DNA of 64,000 nucleotides, from contig NZ_FSQT01000001.1 of assembly GCF_900143515.1 (NCBI RefSeq), forward strand, positions 930,001 to 994,000, in the 5' to 3' direction. The translations under genes and the position numbers were made by a program. A model generated the notes under the pieces. It was not told where the DNA came from, ran no database searches, and saw only the letters and a list, made by a program, of their open reading frames with translations. Positions 52,842 to 62,113 of the stretch are shown here, in pieces (position 1 is the stretch's first letter; every line of letters starts with the position of its first letter). This stretch comes from Micromonospora cremea. GTDB lineage: Bacteria > Actinomycetota > Actinomycetes > Mycobacteriales > Micromonosporaceae.

Positions 52842-55800
52842 GTGCCACGACCGAAGACACCCCCGCCCGGACGGATCAGGCGCGCCCCGGTGAGCGTGCT
52901 GGCCACCGCCGCGTTGATCGCCGCGGGGCTGGCGATCGCGCCGGCCGGCGCCGCAGTGGCGGCACCGCCGACCAGCAGCGGACCGACCGCCCGCTACCTC
53001 GTCCAACTCGCCGAGCAGCCGTTGGCCAGCTACACCGGCGGCGTACCCGGACTTGCCGCCACCAAGCCGACCGGCGCCGGCCGGCTCGACCGGAGTTCGG
53101 GCGCCGCCACGGCGTACCGGGAGCACCTGCGCCGGCAGCGCGGCACGGTGCTGTCCGCCGTGGACATCCCCACCAGCCAGGCCCGGACCACCTTCGACAC
53201 CGCCTTCAACGGCTTCGCCGTGGAGCTGAACCGCTCGCAGGTGGCCCGGCTGCGCGCCACCCGGGGCGTGACCGCGGTGTACGAGGACCAGAAGGTGCAC
53301 GCCACCACCTCGCACACCCCCGACTACCTCGGTCTGACCGGGCAGGGTGGCGTGTGGCAGCAGCAGTTCGGCGACGTGGCCCACGCCGGTGAGGGCGTCA
53401 TCGTCGGGGTCATCGACAGCGGCTTCTGGCCGGAGAGCGCGAGTTTCGCCGCGCTGCCGACCCCGCGTCCGGATCAGGCGACCATCGACGCGAAGTGGAA
53501 GGGCACCTGCGACGTCGGTACCGAAGCGCCAGTCACCTGCAACAACAAGGTGATCGGGGCGCGCTGGTACAACTACAGCGGGTTGGCCGACGCGTTCGCC
53601 GACGAGTACCACTCGCCCCGCGACCGCAACGGTCACGGCACCCACACCGCGAGCACCGCCGCCGGCGACCACGGCGTACCGGCCTCGATCGGCGACCAGT
53701 CCCTGGAGGCGATCTCCGGGATGGCGCCGGCCGCCCGGCTGGCGATCTACAAGGCGCTCTACGACACCGGCGCCGGCTCGGCGGCGGGTAGCAGCATCGA
53801 CATCGTGCACGCCATCGACGACGCGGTCGCCGACGGCGTCGACGTGATCAACTACTCGGTCGGCGACGACATCGAGAACTTCAGCGCGATCGAGCAGGCG
53901 TTCCTCAACGCCGCCGCCGCCGGGGTGTTCGTCTCGGCCGCGGCCGGCAACGCCGGCCCCGAGGCCGGCACCGTCGACAACTCGACCCCCTGGGTGACCA
54001 CGGTGGCCGCGAGCACCACCGACCAGCAGTACAGCCGGACGCTCACCCTCGGCAACGGCACGACCATCACCGGGGTGGGCGTGGGCGGCGCCACCGCCGG
54101 GCCGGCACCGCTGGTCTCGGCGAAGGACAGCGCGCTGCACCCCGACGACACCCGGAACGCCGAACTCTGCGCCGACGGTGAACTCGACCCGGCCAAGGTC
54201 AAGGGGGCGGTCGTGTTCTGCCGGCGCGGGGTCGTCGACCGGGTGGCGAAGAGTGCCGCCGTGGCGAAGGCTGGTGGCGTCGGCATGGTGCTCTACAACG
54301 ACACGGTCAACTCCCTGGACCCCGACCTGCACGCGGTGCCCACCGTGCACATCTCCGACACCGACGCCCCGGCCGTCGCGAGTTACCTCGCGGCGGGCGG
54401 CGCGACGGCGACGATCTCGGCGGGTACCCTGACCGCGGTCGAGGCGCCGCAGGTCGCCGGGTTCTCCTCAGCGGGGCCGTCGTACTTCAACGGCGGCGAC
54501 CTGCTCAAGCCGGACATCAGCGCGCCCGGCGTGGGCATCGCCGCGGCGTTCTCCCCGGCGATCGGGGGGCAGAACTTCGCGCTCGAATCGGGTACGTCGA
54601 TGGCGGCCCCGCACATCGCCGGCATCGCCGCGCTGCTGCGGGCCCGGCACCCTGACTGGTCACCGGCGGCGATCCGGTCGGCGCTCATGACGACCGCCGT
54701 GGACACCACCGACAAGGGCAACCCGATCAAGCTGGGTGACGCGGACGCCACGCCGTTCAACTACGGCGCCGGCGAGGTCCGCCCGGGCGGAGCCTTCGAC
54801 CCGGGCCTGGTCTACGACTCCAGCCAGCAGGACTGGCAGAGGTACCTGTGCGGGCTGGCCGCAAAGGGCTCCCAGGTACCCGACGACGACTGCGCCACGA
54901 CCGGTGCGATCGAGACGAGTCAGCTCAACTACCCGTCGATCGCGATGGGCAACATGGTCGGCACCCAGACCATCACCCGCACCGTCACCAACGTCAGCGA
55001 CCGGAAGGGCACCTACACGTCCTCGGTGCAGGCACCCGCCGGTTACTCGGTCAAGGTCACCCCGGCCAGCCTGACCGTGCTCCCGGGCCGGACCGCCACC
55101 TTCAAGGTGGAGATCACCAACAAGGCCGGCGCGGTCGACGCCTGGGCCGACGGCTCGTTGACGTGGCGGGACAACTCCCAGCACCAGGTCACGATCCCGC
55201 TGGTCGTGAAGAACAGCGGGCTGATCGCGCCCGACAGGATCGCCGGCACCGGCACCTCCGGCAGCTTTTCGATGACCGCGCAGGTCGGCTACCGGGGCAC
55301 CCTGGCCGCGCTGCCGATCGGCCTGACCGCCGGCACCAGCACCACGGCCACCCTGCACGGCGACGCGCCGATCTGGGACTGGAACTCGCCGGACAAACTG
55401 CCGGTCCCTCTGCCGGCATCGTTGCACCGGAGCACGGTGCACGTACCCGTCGGCACGGTCAACCCGCAGATCGTCGTCACCGGGGAGAAACCGCTCTGCA
55501 CGGACATCGACTGGAGCGCAGACCCGCTGCCGGCGTGTGGCGACTTCATGTTCTATGTCTACGACAGCACCGGCAAACTCGTCGAGTACAAGTACGGCAC
55601 CGGAGACGGCGCCAACATAGTGCTGCCCGGCGCCGGCGACTACACCCTGATCGTCGAGCAGTTGTACACCCTCAACACGCCAGCCGGTCAGGGCACCAAC
55701 ACGTACACCATCACCACCCTGCTGCCCGGCGTGCCCGGCACCTCGGCCGGAAAGCTGACCATCGATCCCAAGAAGGTCAGCGTGATGGCGGGCGCGAAGG

Positions 55801-55916
55801 TGAACCTGACGCTGCGCTGGTCCGGTCTCACCCCCGGTCGCCGGTACATCGGCGTGGTGGTGCTGAGCAACGGTACGGAACCGTTGAAGACCCTGCCGAT
55901 CACGGTGCGGTCGTAA
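52842..55916 (+). CDS. Secreted subtilisin-like serine protease (S8) with PA and Fn3-like domains
   Basis: 1024 residues from GTG 52842, GGAGGA four bases upstream; GTG 52830 is in frame but within the site. Signal peptide to about AVAA (residue 40). I9 propeptide residues about 50-140 (RYLVQLAEQPLASY, FNGFAVELNRSQVARL). Catalytic triad: Asp192 in GVIDSGFWPES, His265 in NGHGTHTAS, Ser586 in GTSMAAPH; oxyanion Asn in AAAGNAGPEAG. A PA domain is inserted between His and Ser (VVFCRRGVVDRVAKSAAV). After Ser comes the Fn3-like domain of plant-type subtilases (LNYPSIAMGN, TVTNVSDRKGTYT) and a further beta-rich C-terminus of about 240 residues. Degrades extracellular protein. Monocistronic with a strong terminator. 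Confidence 0.93.
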   Translation: MPRPKTPPPGRIRRAPVSVLATAALIAAGLAIAPAGAAVAAPPTSSGPTARYLVQLAEQPLASYTGGVPGLAATKPTGAGRLDRSSGAATAYREHLRRQRGTVLSAVDIPTSQARTTFDTAFNGFAVELNRSQVARLRATRGVTAVYEDQKVHATTSHTPDYLGLTGQGGVWQQQFGDVAHAGEGVIVGVIDSGFWPESASFAALPTPRPDQATIDAKWKGTCDVGTEAPVTCNNKVIGARWYNYSGLADAFADEYHSPRDRNGHGTHTASTAAGDHGVPASIGDQSLEAISGMAPAARLAIYKALYDTGAGSAAGSSIDIVHAIDDAVADGVDVINYSVGDDIENFSAIEQAFLNAAAAGVFVSAAAGNAGPEAGTVDNSTPWVTTVAASTTDQQYSRTLTLGNGTTITGVGVGGATAGPAPLVSAKDSALHPDDTRNAELCADGELDPAKVKGAVVFCRRGVVDRVAKSAAVAKAGGVGMVLYNDTVNSLDPDLHAVPTVHISDTDAPAVASYLAAGGATATISAGTLTAVEAPQVAGFSSAGPSYFNGGDLLKPDISAPGVGIAAAFSPAIGGQNFALESGTSMAAPHIAGIAALLRARHPDWSPAAIRSALMTTAVDTTDKGNPIKLGDADATPFNYGAGEVRPGGAFDPGLVYDSSQQDWQRYLCGLAAKGSQVPDDDCATTGAIETSQLNYPSIAMGNMVGTQTITRTVTNVSDRKGTYTSSVQAPAGYSVKVTPASLTVLPGRTATFKVEITNKAGAVDAWADGSLTWRDNSQHQVTIPLVVKNSGLIAPDRIAGTGTSGSFSMTAQVGYRGTLAALPIGLTAGTSTTATLHGDAPIWDWNSPDKLPVPLPASLHRSTVHVPVGTVNPQIVVTGEKPLCTDIDWSADPLPACGDFMFYVYDSTGKLVEYKYGTGDGANIVLPGAGDYTLIVEQLYTLNTPAGQGTNTYTITTLLPGVPGTSAGKLTIDPKKVSVMAGAKVNLTLRWSGLTPGRRYIGVVVLSNGTEPLKTLPITVRS

Positions 55917-55930
55917 CTCCTGATCCCCGC

Positions 55931-55980
55931 GGCCGGGTGGGCCGGCGGTGTGCCACACGTCACCGCCGGCCCGCCCGGCC
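55931..55980. terminator. Strong hairpin after the subtilase gene
   Basis: A 20-bp stem with one G-U pair and a 10-base loop (right arm begins CACCGCCGGCCC), 14 bases after the stop. Confidence 0.85.
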
Positions 55981-56004
55981 GTCCGCCGGATCAGGGCCGG
56001 ATGA

Positions 56005-58437
56005 TTGGCTGCCCGCGCGAGCGGCGACGAGCGGTTTGACGGGCACGACACGCGGGGCGGGTTCGAGTCACTGGTCCGCCATGGACGCCTGCGCGGACCC
56101 ATCGAGTTCGTCGGCCGGGCGGTCGAGCTGGCGACGCTGCGCCGCCTCATCGAGACACCACCCTGTCTGGTCCTGGTGGAGGGCGAGCCCGGCATCGGCA
56201 AGAGCCGCCTCGTCGCGGAGCTGCTCAGCGGCTCCACCCGGCGTCGGTTGGTCGGCGAGTGTGACGACGTGCCGGAGCCGTTCCCGCTCGGTGCCCTGCT
56301 CGACGCCATCCGGACCGGCGCCGACGAGCTGGGCCCGGTCAATCCGGTAGCCGGCGCGCTCGCCCCGCTGCTGCCCGAACTGGCCGACCGGCTGCCCCCC
56401 GCACCGCCGCCGCTGAACGACCAGCCGGCCGAGCGGCACCGGCTGCTCCGTGCGGTGGCCGCGGTGCTCACCGCGCTCACGCCCGCCGTGCTGGTGCTCG
56501 AAGACCTGCACTGGGCCGACCCGGCGACCTGCGAGTTCCTCGCCTACCTCGGTGCCCACCCGGTCGCCGACCTGGCCGTCGTGCTCACCGCCCGGCCCCC
56601 GGCCCCCACCGGCGGCACGCCCATCCACGACGCGCTGGCCCGCACCCCGCCGGGGGCGGTGCGGCGGATCGCGCTGCCACCACTCAGCGCCGGCGACGTA
56701 CGCGAGCTGGCCGCCCGTACGTTGCGGCTGGCCGACCCGCCGAACCGGCTCACCACCACGCTGCTGGAGCGCACCGCCGGCATCCCGTTCGTGGTGGAGG
56801 AGGTGCTGCGCTCCCTCGCCGAACGGGGCGGGGATCCGCTCGCCGACGACACGGTCCCCTTCGTACTCCGGGACGTGCTGCTCTGGCGGCTGCGCTCGCT
56901 CGACAAATCCACCCGCGAGGTGCTCGGCGCCGCTGCGGTGCTCGGCCTGGTGCCGGACCGTCGTACCCTCGCCGCCGTGCTCCGCCTCCCCGGCGACGCG
57001 GTCCGCGCGGCGCTGGACGCGGCGCAGCACGCCGGCCTGCTGCACGAGGCCACCGACGGGCTGCGGTTCCGCCACGACCTGGCCCGCCAGGTGGTGTACG
57101 ACCTGCTCTCCCCTGGCACCCGGCAGTGGCTGCACCTGCGTACCGCCCGGGTGCTGGAGCAGTCGCTGCCCCGGCCGGTGGCGCAGCTCGCCCACCACTA
57201 CCGGCTCGCTGGCAGCGGCGCCGACTTCGTCCGCAACGCCGAAGCCGCCGCTGACCTGGCCACCGAACGCGGCGACGACGCCACCGCCGCCCGGTTCCTG
57301 TTGCAGACCATGGACCTCGCCGAGCTGCCTCGTCCGGTGCGGACCCGGCTCGCCGCGAAGCTGGGCCGCTCGGCCATCGACGGCCTCAGCCAGGCACCCG
57401 TGATCCCGGTCCTGGAGCGGCTGCTCGCCGACCGGCACCTGCCGCCCGGCGCCCGCGGCGAACTGGGCCTGGTGCTCGGGCGGATGCTGCGGCAGCAGGG
57501 CGAGGAGCTGGGCGGATACACCGAGATCGAACGGGCCGTGCCGTACCTGCGCGCCCCACGACGCCGGGCACAGGCGCTCGCGGTGCTGGCCGCGCCGGAC
57601 ACGGTGGTCGGCCGGCACGTGCGCGACCACCTGGCCCGCTGCGCGGCGGCCGAGGAGGCTGCGGCGGCCAGCGGCGACCCGGTCGCCCACCTGGAGGTGC
57701 GGATCGCCCGGACCTCGCTGCTGCTGGAGCTGGGTGACCCGACGGCCTGGCAGGTCATCGACGAGATGCGCGCCTCGTCGGTCCTCGCCGACCGGCCCCG
57801 TGAACACGTCCGCGCCTGCCTGAACTGGGCCCAGGGTGCCCTGCACGCCGGGCACCTGGACCGGGCCTCGGCCCTGGCCTCGGCCGCCCGGCGGCTGATG
57901 GAGGCGAACGGGTACGAGCGGCTGCTCGGCCTGGTGGAGGTGACCGAACTGGCGCTCGACCGGGCCACCGGGCGGCTCGACGGGCTGGCGGACCGCCTCG
58001 CCCGGTTGGCCGCCACCCCGGAACGGATCCCGTTCGCCGGGCTCGACGTCCGCGCCGAACTCGCCACGGTCCTGGCCCGCTCGGGATCCCCGGCCGGGGC
58101 GGAGCGCCAGTTCCGGGACGTGATCGCCGAGGCCCGGCGGGTCGGCGCGATCCTGCCGCTGGTGCAGGCCAGCTCGGGGCTGGCCCGCCTGCTGCTGCCC
58201 GACCGGCCCGACGACGCGGTGCGGCACGCGCTCGACGCGGTTTCCCTCGTCCGGGACAAGGGCATCTGGGCCTGGGCGGCGGAGGCGGTCCTCGTGCTGG
58301 CCGAGGCCGCCGTAACCGCGGGCGAGCCGGGACGGGCCGCGCCGGTGGTCGCCGAACTCGCTGCCGGCATTGAGGGCCGTGACGCGCCGGTCGCCCTGAC
58401 CACCCTGCGGCGCTGCCGCGAAGTGGTGTCCGCCTGA
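56005..58437 (+). CDS. Large AAA ATPase of the LuxR/MalT-like regulator type, lacking a C-terminal HTH
   Basis: 810 residues; the TTG start at 56005 is weak and translation may begin a few codons away. FVGRAVELATLRRL opens the AAA_16 domain, with Walker A GEPGIGKSRLV and Walker B VLVLEDLHWAD, then a winged helix-like region and helical tetratricopeptide-type repeats to the end. Relatives of this kind usually run to 900-1000 residues and finish with a LuxR helix-turn-helix. Here the protein stops at CREVVSA after the repeats. It could act through a partner, or have lost its DNA-binding end. Confidence 0.8.
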   Translation: MAARASGDERFDGHDTRGGFESLVRHGRLRGPIEFVGRAVELATLRRLIETPPCLVLVEGEPGIGKSRLVAELLSGSTRRRLVGECDDVPEPFPLGALLDAIRTGADELGPVNPVAGALAPLLPELADRLPPAPPPLNDQPAERHRLLRAVAAVLTALTPAVLVLEDLHWADPATCEFLAYLGAHPVADLAVVLTARPPAPTGGTPIHDALARTPPGAVRRIALPPLSAGDVRELAARTLRLADPPNRLTTTLLERTAGIPFVVEEVLRSLAERGGDPLADDTVPFVLRDVLLWRLRSLDKSTREVLGAAAVLGLVPDRRTLAAVLRLPGDAVRAALDAAQHAGLLHEATDGLRFRHDLARQVVYDLLSPGTRQWLHLRTARVLEQSLPRPVAQLAHHYRLAGSGADFVRNAEAAADLATERGDDATAARFLLQTMDLAELPRPVRTRLAAKLGRSAIDGLSQAPVIPVLERLLADRHLPPGARGELGLVLGRMLRQQGEELGGYTEIERAVPYLRAPRRRAQALAVLAAPDTVVGRHVRDHLARCAAAEEAAAASGDPVAHLEVRIARTSLLLELGDPTAWQVIDEMRASSVLADRPREHVRACLNWAQGALHAGHLDRASALASAARRLMEANGYERLLGLVEVTELALDRATGRLDGLADRLARLAATPERIPFAGLDVRAELATVLARSGSPAGAERQFRDVIAEARRVGAILPLVQASSGLARLLLPDRPDDAVRHALDAVSLVRDKGIWAWAAEAVLVLAEAAVTAGEPGRAAPVVAELAAGIEGRDAPVALTTLRRCREVVSA

Positions 58438-58804
58438 CCGCTACCGGGTCGCCGGCTCGGATTCCGGCTCGTCGGTCAGCACGACCTCTGCGTTCCAGCA
58501 CCCACACCAGCGACAGGTGGTGCTCCCACGGGCGACACCACGGTGAGTCCAGCGCCCCGGTCCGCAACCAGTCAATCGTTGAAGGCGCCGTGAGGGTTTC
58601 CCGCCAAGCGCCAGAACCGGCCGCGAGGTGACCGCGACGCCCGATCGGACACCTACCCCTGCGTCGTGCCCGCCGGACCGGCGGGCGTGCCCGCACCATC
58701 CTGCTCGATTTCTCCGGTACGGAGGTCGACGCCGGTCCAGCGGCTGCCGGCCAGTTTCTGCAGGTGCCGCATGGCCGACTGGGAGGCGGAATCGCACTCG
58801 GGAC
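58438..58804. other. Gap without recognisable gene
   Basis: Minus-strand frames carry short protein-like stretches (APSTIDWLRTGALDSPW, EHHLSLVWVLE) broken by phase changes, which suggests a decayed gene of unknown family. Confidence 0.35.
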
Positions 58805-59540
58805 GTGACGGACCCGGCGGCGGAACTGGCCGACGTCCGCGCGGCCGTGGACGCGGCTCAGGCCGCGTTCCACGGCTGGGCGGCGACCGAGGCGGCGACT
58901 CGCCGGTCGCTCCTCCTTGGCGCGGCGGACCTGCTCGAGCGGCACACGGAGGCGCTGGCCGGCATCCTGCGTCAGGAAACAGCGAGCCGCCGTGCGCGGG
59001 CGGAGTTCACCATCCGCATGGCCGCTGGCCAGCTGCGGCAGGACGCCGCGATGGCGATCCGACCGGTCGCGGGGCTCCTCGTCACCAGCGTGAACCGCGG
59101 GGTTCCCACCGCGATCCGCCAGGCGGCCGGCGTGGTGTGTCGTTCGTGCCATGGAACGGTTCGATGGTCGTCTGCGCCCAGGTGATCGCCGTGGCGCTGG
59201 CCGTCGGCAACACGGTGCTGATCCGACCCGGTGCGGCGCCGGTCACCTCCGGGCTGATCCTCGCCGAGGTGCTGGCCGAGGCCGGGGTGCCCGCCGGCGT
59301 CGTCAGCGTGGTCACCGCCGGCCGGGCGGATGCCTCGGCGGTGGCCGAGGCACTGATCACCGACCCGCGGGTACGCCGCGTCACCTTCACCGGTTCGACC
59401 GGCCTCAGGCGGGTTGTCGGGCGACCCGCCGGGGCGCACTCCGCCCGATCGTCACCGGGTTGGACGGCAGAAACCCGATCCTGGCGCCCGCGCTGCGTTA
59501 CGCGGGGCTGACCGAACAGATCCCGTGCGGTGCATCTGGC
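58805..59540 (+). pseudogene. Aldehyde dehydrogenase, frameshifted and truncated
   Basis: From GTG 58805 the frame reads VRAAVDAAQAAFHGWA, LLERHTEALAGIL and AIRQAAGVV. After a phase change near 59140 it continues VPWNGSMVVCAQVIAVALAVGNTVLIRP, GLILAEVLAEAGVPAGVVSVV and RRVTFTGSTGLRRVVG. After another near 59420 it gives VTGLDGRNPILA. This is the order of an ALDH cofactor domain. The catalytic Cys region and oligomerisation domain are missing. 59541-59690 holds no gene. Confidence 0.8.
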
Positions 59541-59690
59541 GTCCGGTGGCTGGCGTACTCCGCTCGCTGTTGCGACACCCGGGCGGCCAGGTCGGGCCCG
59601 GTGGCGACCGCCTCGCCGCCGTTGCTAGAGTCATGTTGTTGCTGACGCAAATTTATCACCGGCAACTACCTCGTTGAAAGGATGCCTTCG

Positions 59691-60290
59691 ATGACCAAGC
59701 TCTCCGTCATCTACTACTCCTCGACCGGTACGATCCACGCCATGGCCAAGCGGCTCGCCGAGGCTGGCGAGAAGGCCGGCGCCGAGGTGCGGCTGCGCCA
59801 GGTTCCGGAGCTTGCCCCCGAGGAGGCCATCGCCTCCAACGCCGCCTGGAGCCAGCACTTCGACGCTACGAAGAGCGAGGCTAAGGCGACCGCCGACGAC
59901 GTCGTCTGGGCCGACGCGGTGCTGTTCGGCACCCCCACCCGCTACGGCAACGTCTCAAGCCAGCTGAAGCAGTTCATCGACACCCTCGGTCCGCAGTGGG
60001 GGCAGGGGCTGCTGGCCGACAAGGTGTACGCGGGCTTCACCGCATCTATGACCGCCCACGGCGGCCAGGAGTCGACGCTCCTGGCGCTCTACAACACGAT
60101 CCACCACTTCGGCGGTCTGGTCGTCGCCCCCGGCTACACCGACCCGGTGAAGTTCGGCGACGGCAACCCGTACGGCGTCTCGCACGTCACCGGCGGAGGC
60201 AACGACGCTCCGCTGGGCGACGCCCAGCTCAACGCCCTCGACCACATGGCTCAGCGGGTCGTCAAGATGGCCAGCAAGCTCAACGCCTGA
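59691..60290 (+). CDS. wrbA: NAD(P)H:quinone oxidoreductase, WrbA type (flavodoxin fold)
   Basis: 199 residues from ATG 59691 with GAAAGGA 8 bases upstream; ATG 59682 overlaps that site. KLSVIYYSSTGTIHAMAKRLAEAGEKAG is the FMN phosphate loop. FGTPTRYGNVSSQLKQFID, ADKVYAGFTASMTAHGGQESTLL and HHFGGLVVAPGYTDP follow as in WrbA proteins. It reduces quinones by two electrons with FMN, protecting against redox cycling. Stands alone with a terminator. Confidence 0.93.
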   Translation: MTKLSVIYYSSTGTIHAMAKRLAEAGEKAGAEVRLRQVPELAPEEAIASNAAWSQHFDATKSEAKATADDVVWADAVLFGTPTRYGNVSSQLKQFIDTLGPQWGQGLLADKVYAGFTASMTAHGGQESTLLALYNTIHHFGGLVVAPGYTDPVKFGDGNPYGVSHVTGGGNDAPLGDAQLNALDHMAQRVVKMASKLNA

Positions 60291-61029
60291 CCAGCTCTGC
60301 TGGTGCCGGGCGGCCTCGCGATCGGACGTAAGCGATCAGAGGGCAGCGGGTCGAGTCGCTCCGAGCGCCCAGCAGACCAAGGGCCGGTCTCCCATCGTGG
60401 GAGACCGGCCCTGGTCCGCCTTGAAGGGACTCGAGGCTGACTTGCTCACCCGGCGGGCGACTCGTCAATTCGACACGGTGTTCTTCGCCTTCTCGGTGAT
60501 CAACCAGTCGGTCGGCCGGCCAACGCCTCTTGACCAGTCGCGCTCGGACGGAGAGCAACACCCCCCATCCGGGTAGGCCCGCAAAGGGCTTTCCACGCCA
60601 CAGCGCCAGCGCGGCCTCGAACGCCCGCAGGGCATCCGAGCGACGGCCCTGCCGCATTGCGTGATACCCGCGCTGGGTCAGGTCGTCGAAGGCCAGGCTG
60701 TCCATCGCCTGCGCGTCGAGGACCAGACGGTAGCCGGTGGCCCCGGCGAGGATGGCGGGGTCGGGGGAGCCGGGGGACCGCAACGCCCGGCGTAACGCCC
60801 AGACATAGGTCTTCACGTTGCCGGCTGCCGTCTTCGGGGGGCGTCCCAGCCACAGCTCGTCGACGAGTTGGTCGATGGACCACCCGGTGCCCGGCTGCGA
60901 CATCAGGATGGCCAGCAGGCGCACCTGCATCGGCGAGCCGAGGGCCAGCGGTTCTCCGGCGAGAGAGCACACCTCGACCGGCCCGAGCACTCGGTACCGC
61001 ATCGCCGGCGGCCCCGCCGTAACGTCCAT
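60280..61029 (-). CDS. SARP-type (AfsR/DnrI) regulator with truncated BTAD
   Basis: 249 residues from ATG 61029 (GGTGGGG upstream); ATG 61065 and 61002 are alternatives. OmpR-like winged helix at residues about 10-100: YRVLGPVEVCSLAGEPLALGSPMQVRLLAIL, DQLVDELWLGRPPKTAAGNVKTYVWALRRAL, ATGYRLVL. The BTAD starts (SLAFDDLTQRGYHAMRQGR, ALRAFEAALALWRGKPFAGL) but departs from the family after about 40 residues; the remaining 85 residues are compositionally odd and cross the wrbA terminator hairpin. It is likely a 3'-truncated gene whose open frame continues by chance. It may still bind DNA. Confidence 0.75.
   Translation of the reverse strand: MDVTAGPPAMRYRVLGPVEVCSLAGEPLALGSPMQVRLLAILMSQPGTGWSIDQLVDELWLGRPPKTAAGNVKTYVWALRRALRSPGSPDPAILAGATGYRLVLDAQAMDSLAFDDLTQRGYHAMRQGRRSDALRAFEAALALWRGKPFAGLPGWGVLLSVRARLVKRRWPADRLVDHREGEEHRVELTSRPPGEQVSLESLQGGPGPVSHDGRPALGLLGARSDSTRCPLIAYVRSRGRPAPAELVRR
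60375..60416. terminator. Strong hairpin after wrbA
   Basis: GGGCCGGTCTCCCA, loop TCG and its exact complement, extended by GACCA/TGGTC with one bulged A. It also lies inside the open frame of the truncated SARP gene. Confidence 0.88.
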
Positions 61030-61140
61030 CACCCCACCGTACGGGCCCGACCCATCCTGCTTCATCGGCTAGACGGCTGGCGGTCTCCACCAGCTCGGCG
61101 TTCGCGGTCTGTCCCGGCGCGGAGCACAGATCCTCGATCG

Positions 61141-61953
61141 TCAGCTGGGGATGCGTTCATCAACCGATCGGCCGTCATCTGAACCGTCCGGGCTCGTGGA
61201 GGGCGGAGGTGTGTAGCCGAGTTCGTACGAGATCCGGTTTGCGGTCCTTAGGAGGAGCGGAAGGCTGTCCTTCAGTTGGTCGAGGCTTGCGATGACCTCG
61301 ATCGCGGTGATCGAGGCGGCGGCGATGACCAGCCCGCGCGAATCCCTGATTGGTGCGGCGACGCACATCACGTAGGTGTCGTGCTCGCCGTTGTCGGCGG
61401 CCCAGCCGCGTTGGTGGATACGGGCCAGTTCGGCTTCGAGGGAGTCGCGGTCGGCGAAGGTCGTGTCGGTGAACCTCTCGAAGACGACCGGGGAGAGCAG
61501 GCGGTCGCGTTCCTCCGGGGGTAGGTAAGCCAGGATGGTCTTGCCGACGGCGCTCGCGTAGATCGACACCGCGCGCCCTACCCGGGACGGCAGCTTGACG
61601 GCGTCGAACGCCGGGCTGTCGACCTTGTCGATGTAGATGATCTCATCGCCGGTCAGTTGCGCCAAGTGCACGGTGTGGCCGGTTTCGCGTTGCAGCGCCC
61701 GTAGGTGCGCGGCGGCGAACTGGCGCAGGTCCATCGAACTGAGCGCAAGTTCCGACAGCTCGATCAGACCGTTGCCGAGCACATAGGTGCCCGCGTCGGT
61801 CCGGCGGACGAAGCGCGCGGACTCCAGCGTCTGCAGGATCCGCAGGGCCGTGGACTTGTGGACGCCGAGTACGTCCGCCGCCTCCGTGAGTGTCAGCGGG
61901 TGCTCCGCCGATCGACGGATGAGGTCGATCGCGCGGCGGATCGATTGCGCCAA
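61141..61953 (-). CDS. IclR-family transcriptional regulator (third, divergent from ABC importer)
   Basis: 270 residues from TTG 61953 preceded by GGGGCAGGG. Winged helix SIRRAIDLIRRSAEHPLTLTEAADVLGVHKSTALRILQTLE; ligand domain GHTVHLAQLTGDEIIYIDKVDS, SRVGRAVSIYASAVGKTILAYL, GWAADNGEHDTYVMCVAAPI and ASITAIEVIASL. It is not a close paralogue of the two IclR proteins at the left end. It should control the divergent importer through the inverted repeat at 62000-62054. Confidence 0.93.
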   Translation of the reverse strand: MAQSIRRAIDLIRRSAEHPLTLTEAADVLGVHKSTALRILQTLESARFVRRTDAGTYVLGNGLIELSELALSSMDLRQFAAAHLRALQRETGHTVHLAQLTGDEIIYIDKVDSPAFDAVKLPSRVGRAVSIYASAVGKTILAYLPPEERDRLLSPVVFERFTDTTFADRDSLEAELARIHQRGWAADNGEHDTYVMCVAAPIRDSRGLVIAAASITAIEVIASLDQLKDSLPLLLRTANRISYELGYTPPPSTSPDGSDDGRSVDERIPS

Positions 61954-61999
61954 GGCCCTGCCCCCTCATGTGACGGCGACGCCGTCACTGTCGTTGCGT

Positions 62000-62054
62000 C
62001 ATATGCAATGTACTTGACGCGATACGCAATTGCCACTTGACGCCGTTGCATATG
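62000..62054. promoter_or_regulatory. IclR operator candidates and importer promoter
   Basis: CATATGCAA (62000-62008) and TTGCATATG (62046-62054) form a perfect inverted repeat 37 bases apart. ACTTGACGC occurs twice (62012, 62035). TTGACG 62037-62042 and TACGAT 62059-62064, 16 bases apart, make a good promoter for the rightward genes, with the right operator arm inside the spacer. Confidence 0.65.
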
Positions 62055-62113
62055 GCGCTACGATCGTTGCAAATTCATTGAATTGCCTCCTTCTTCGTAA
62101 CAGGGGAGTGACG

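Noticed and set aside
56005-56060. ATG just upstream of the AAA regulator as its start
   Set aside because: The ATG at 56001 is out of frame and runs into other phases; the TTG at 56005 is the only initiator near the start of similarity.
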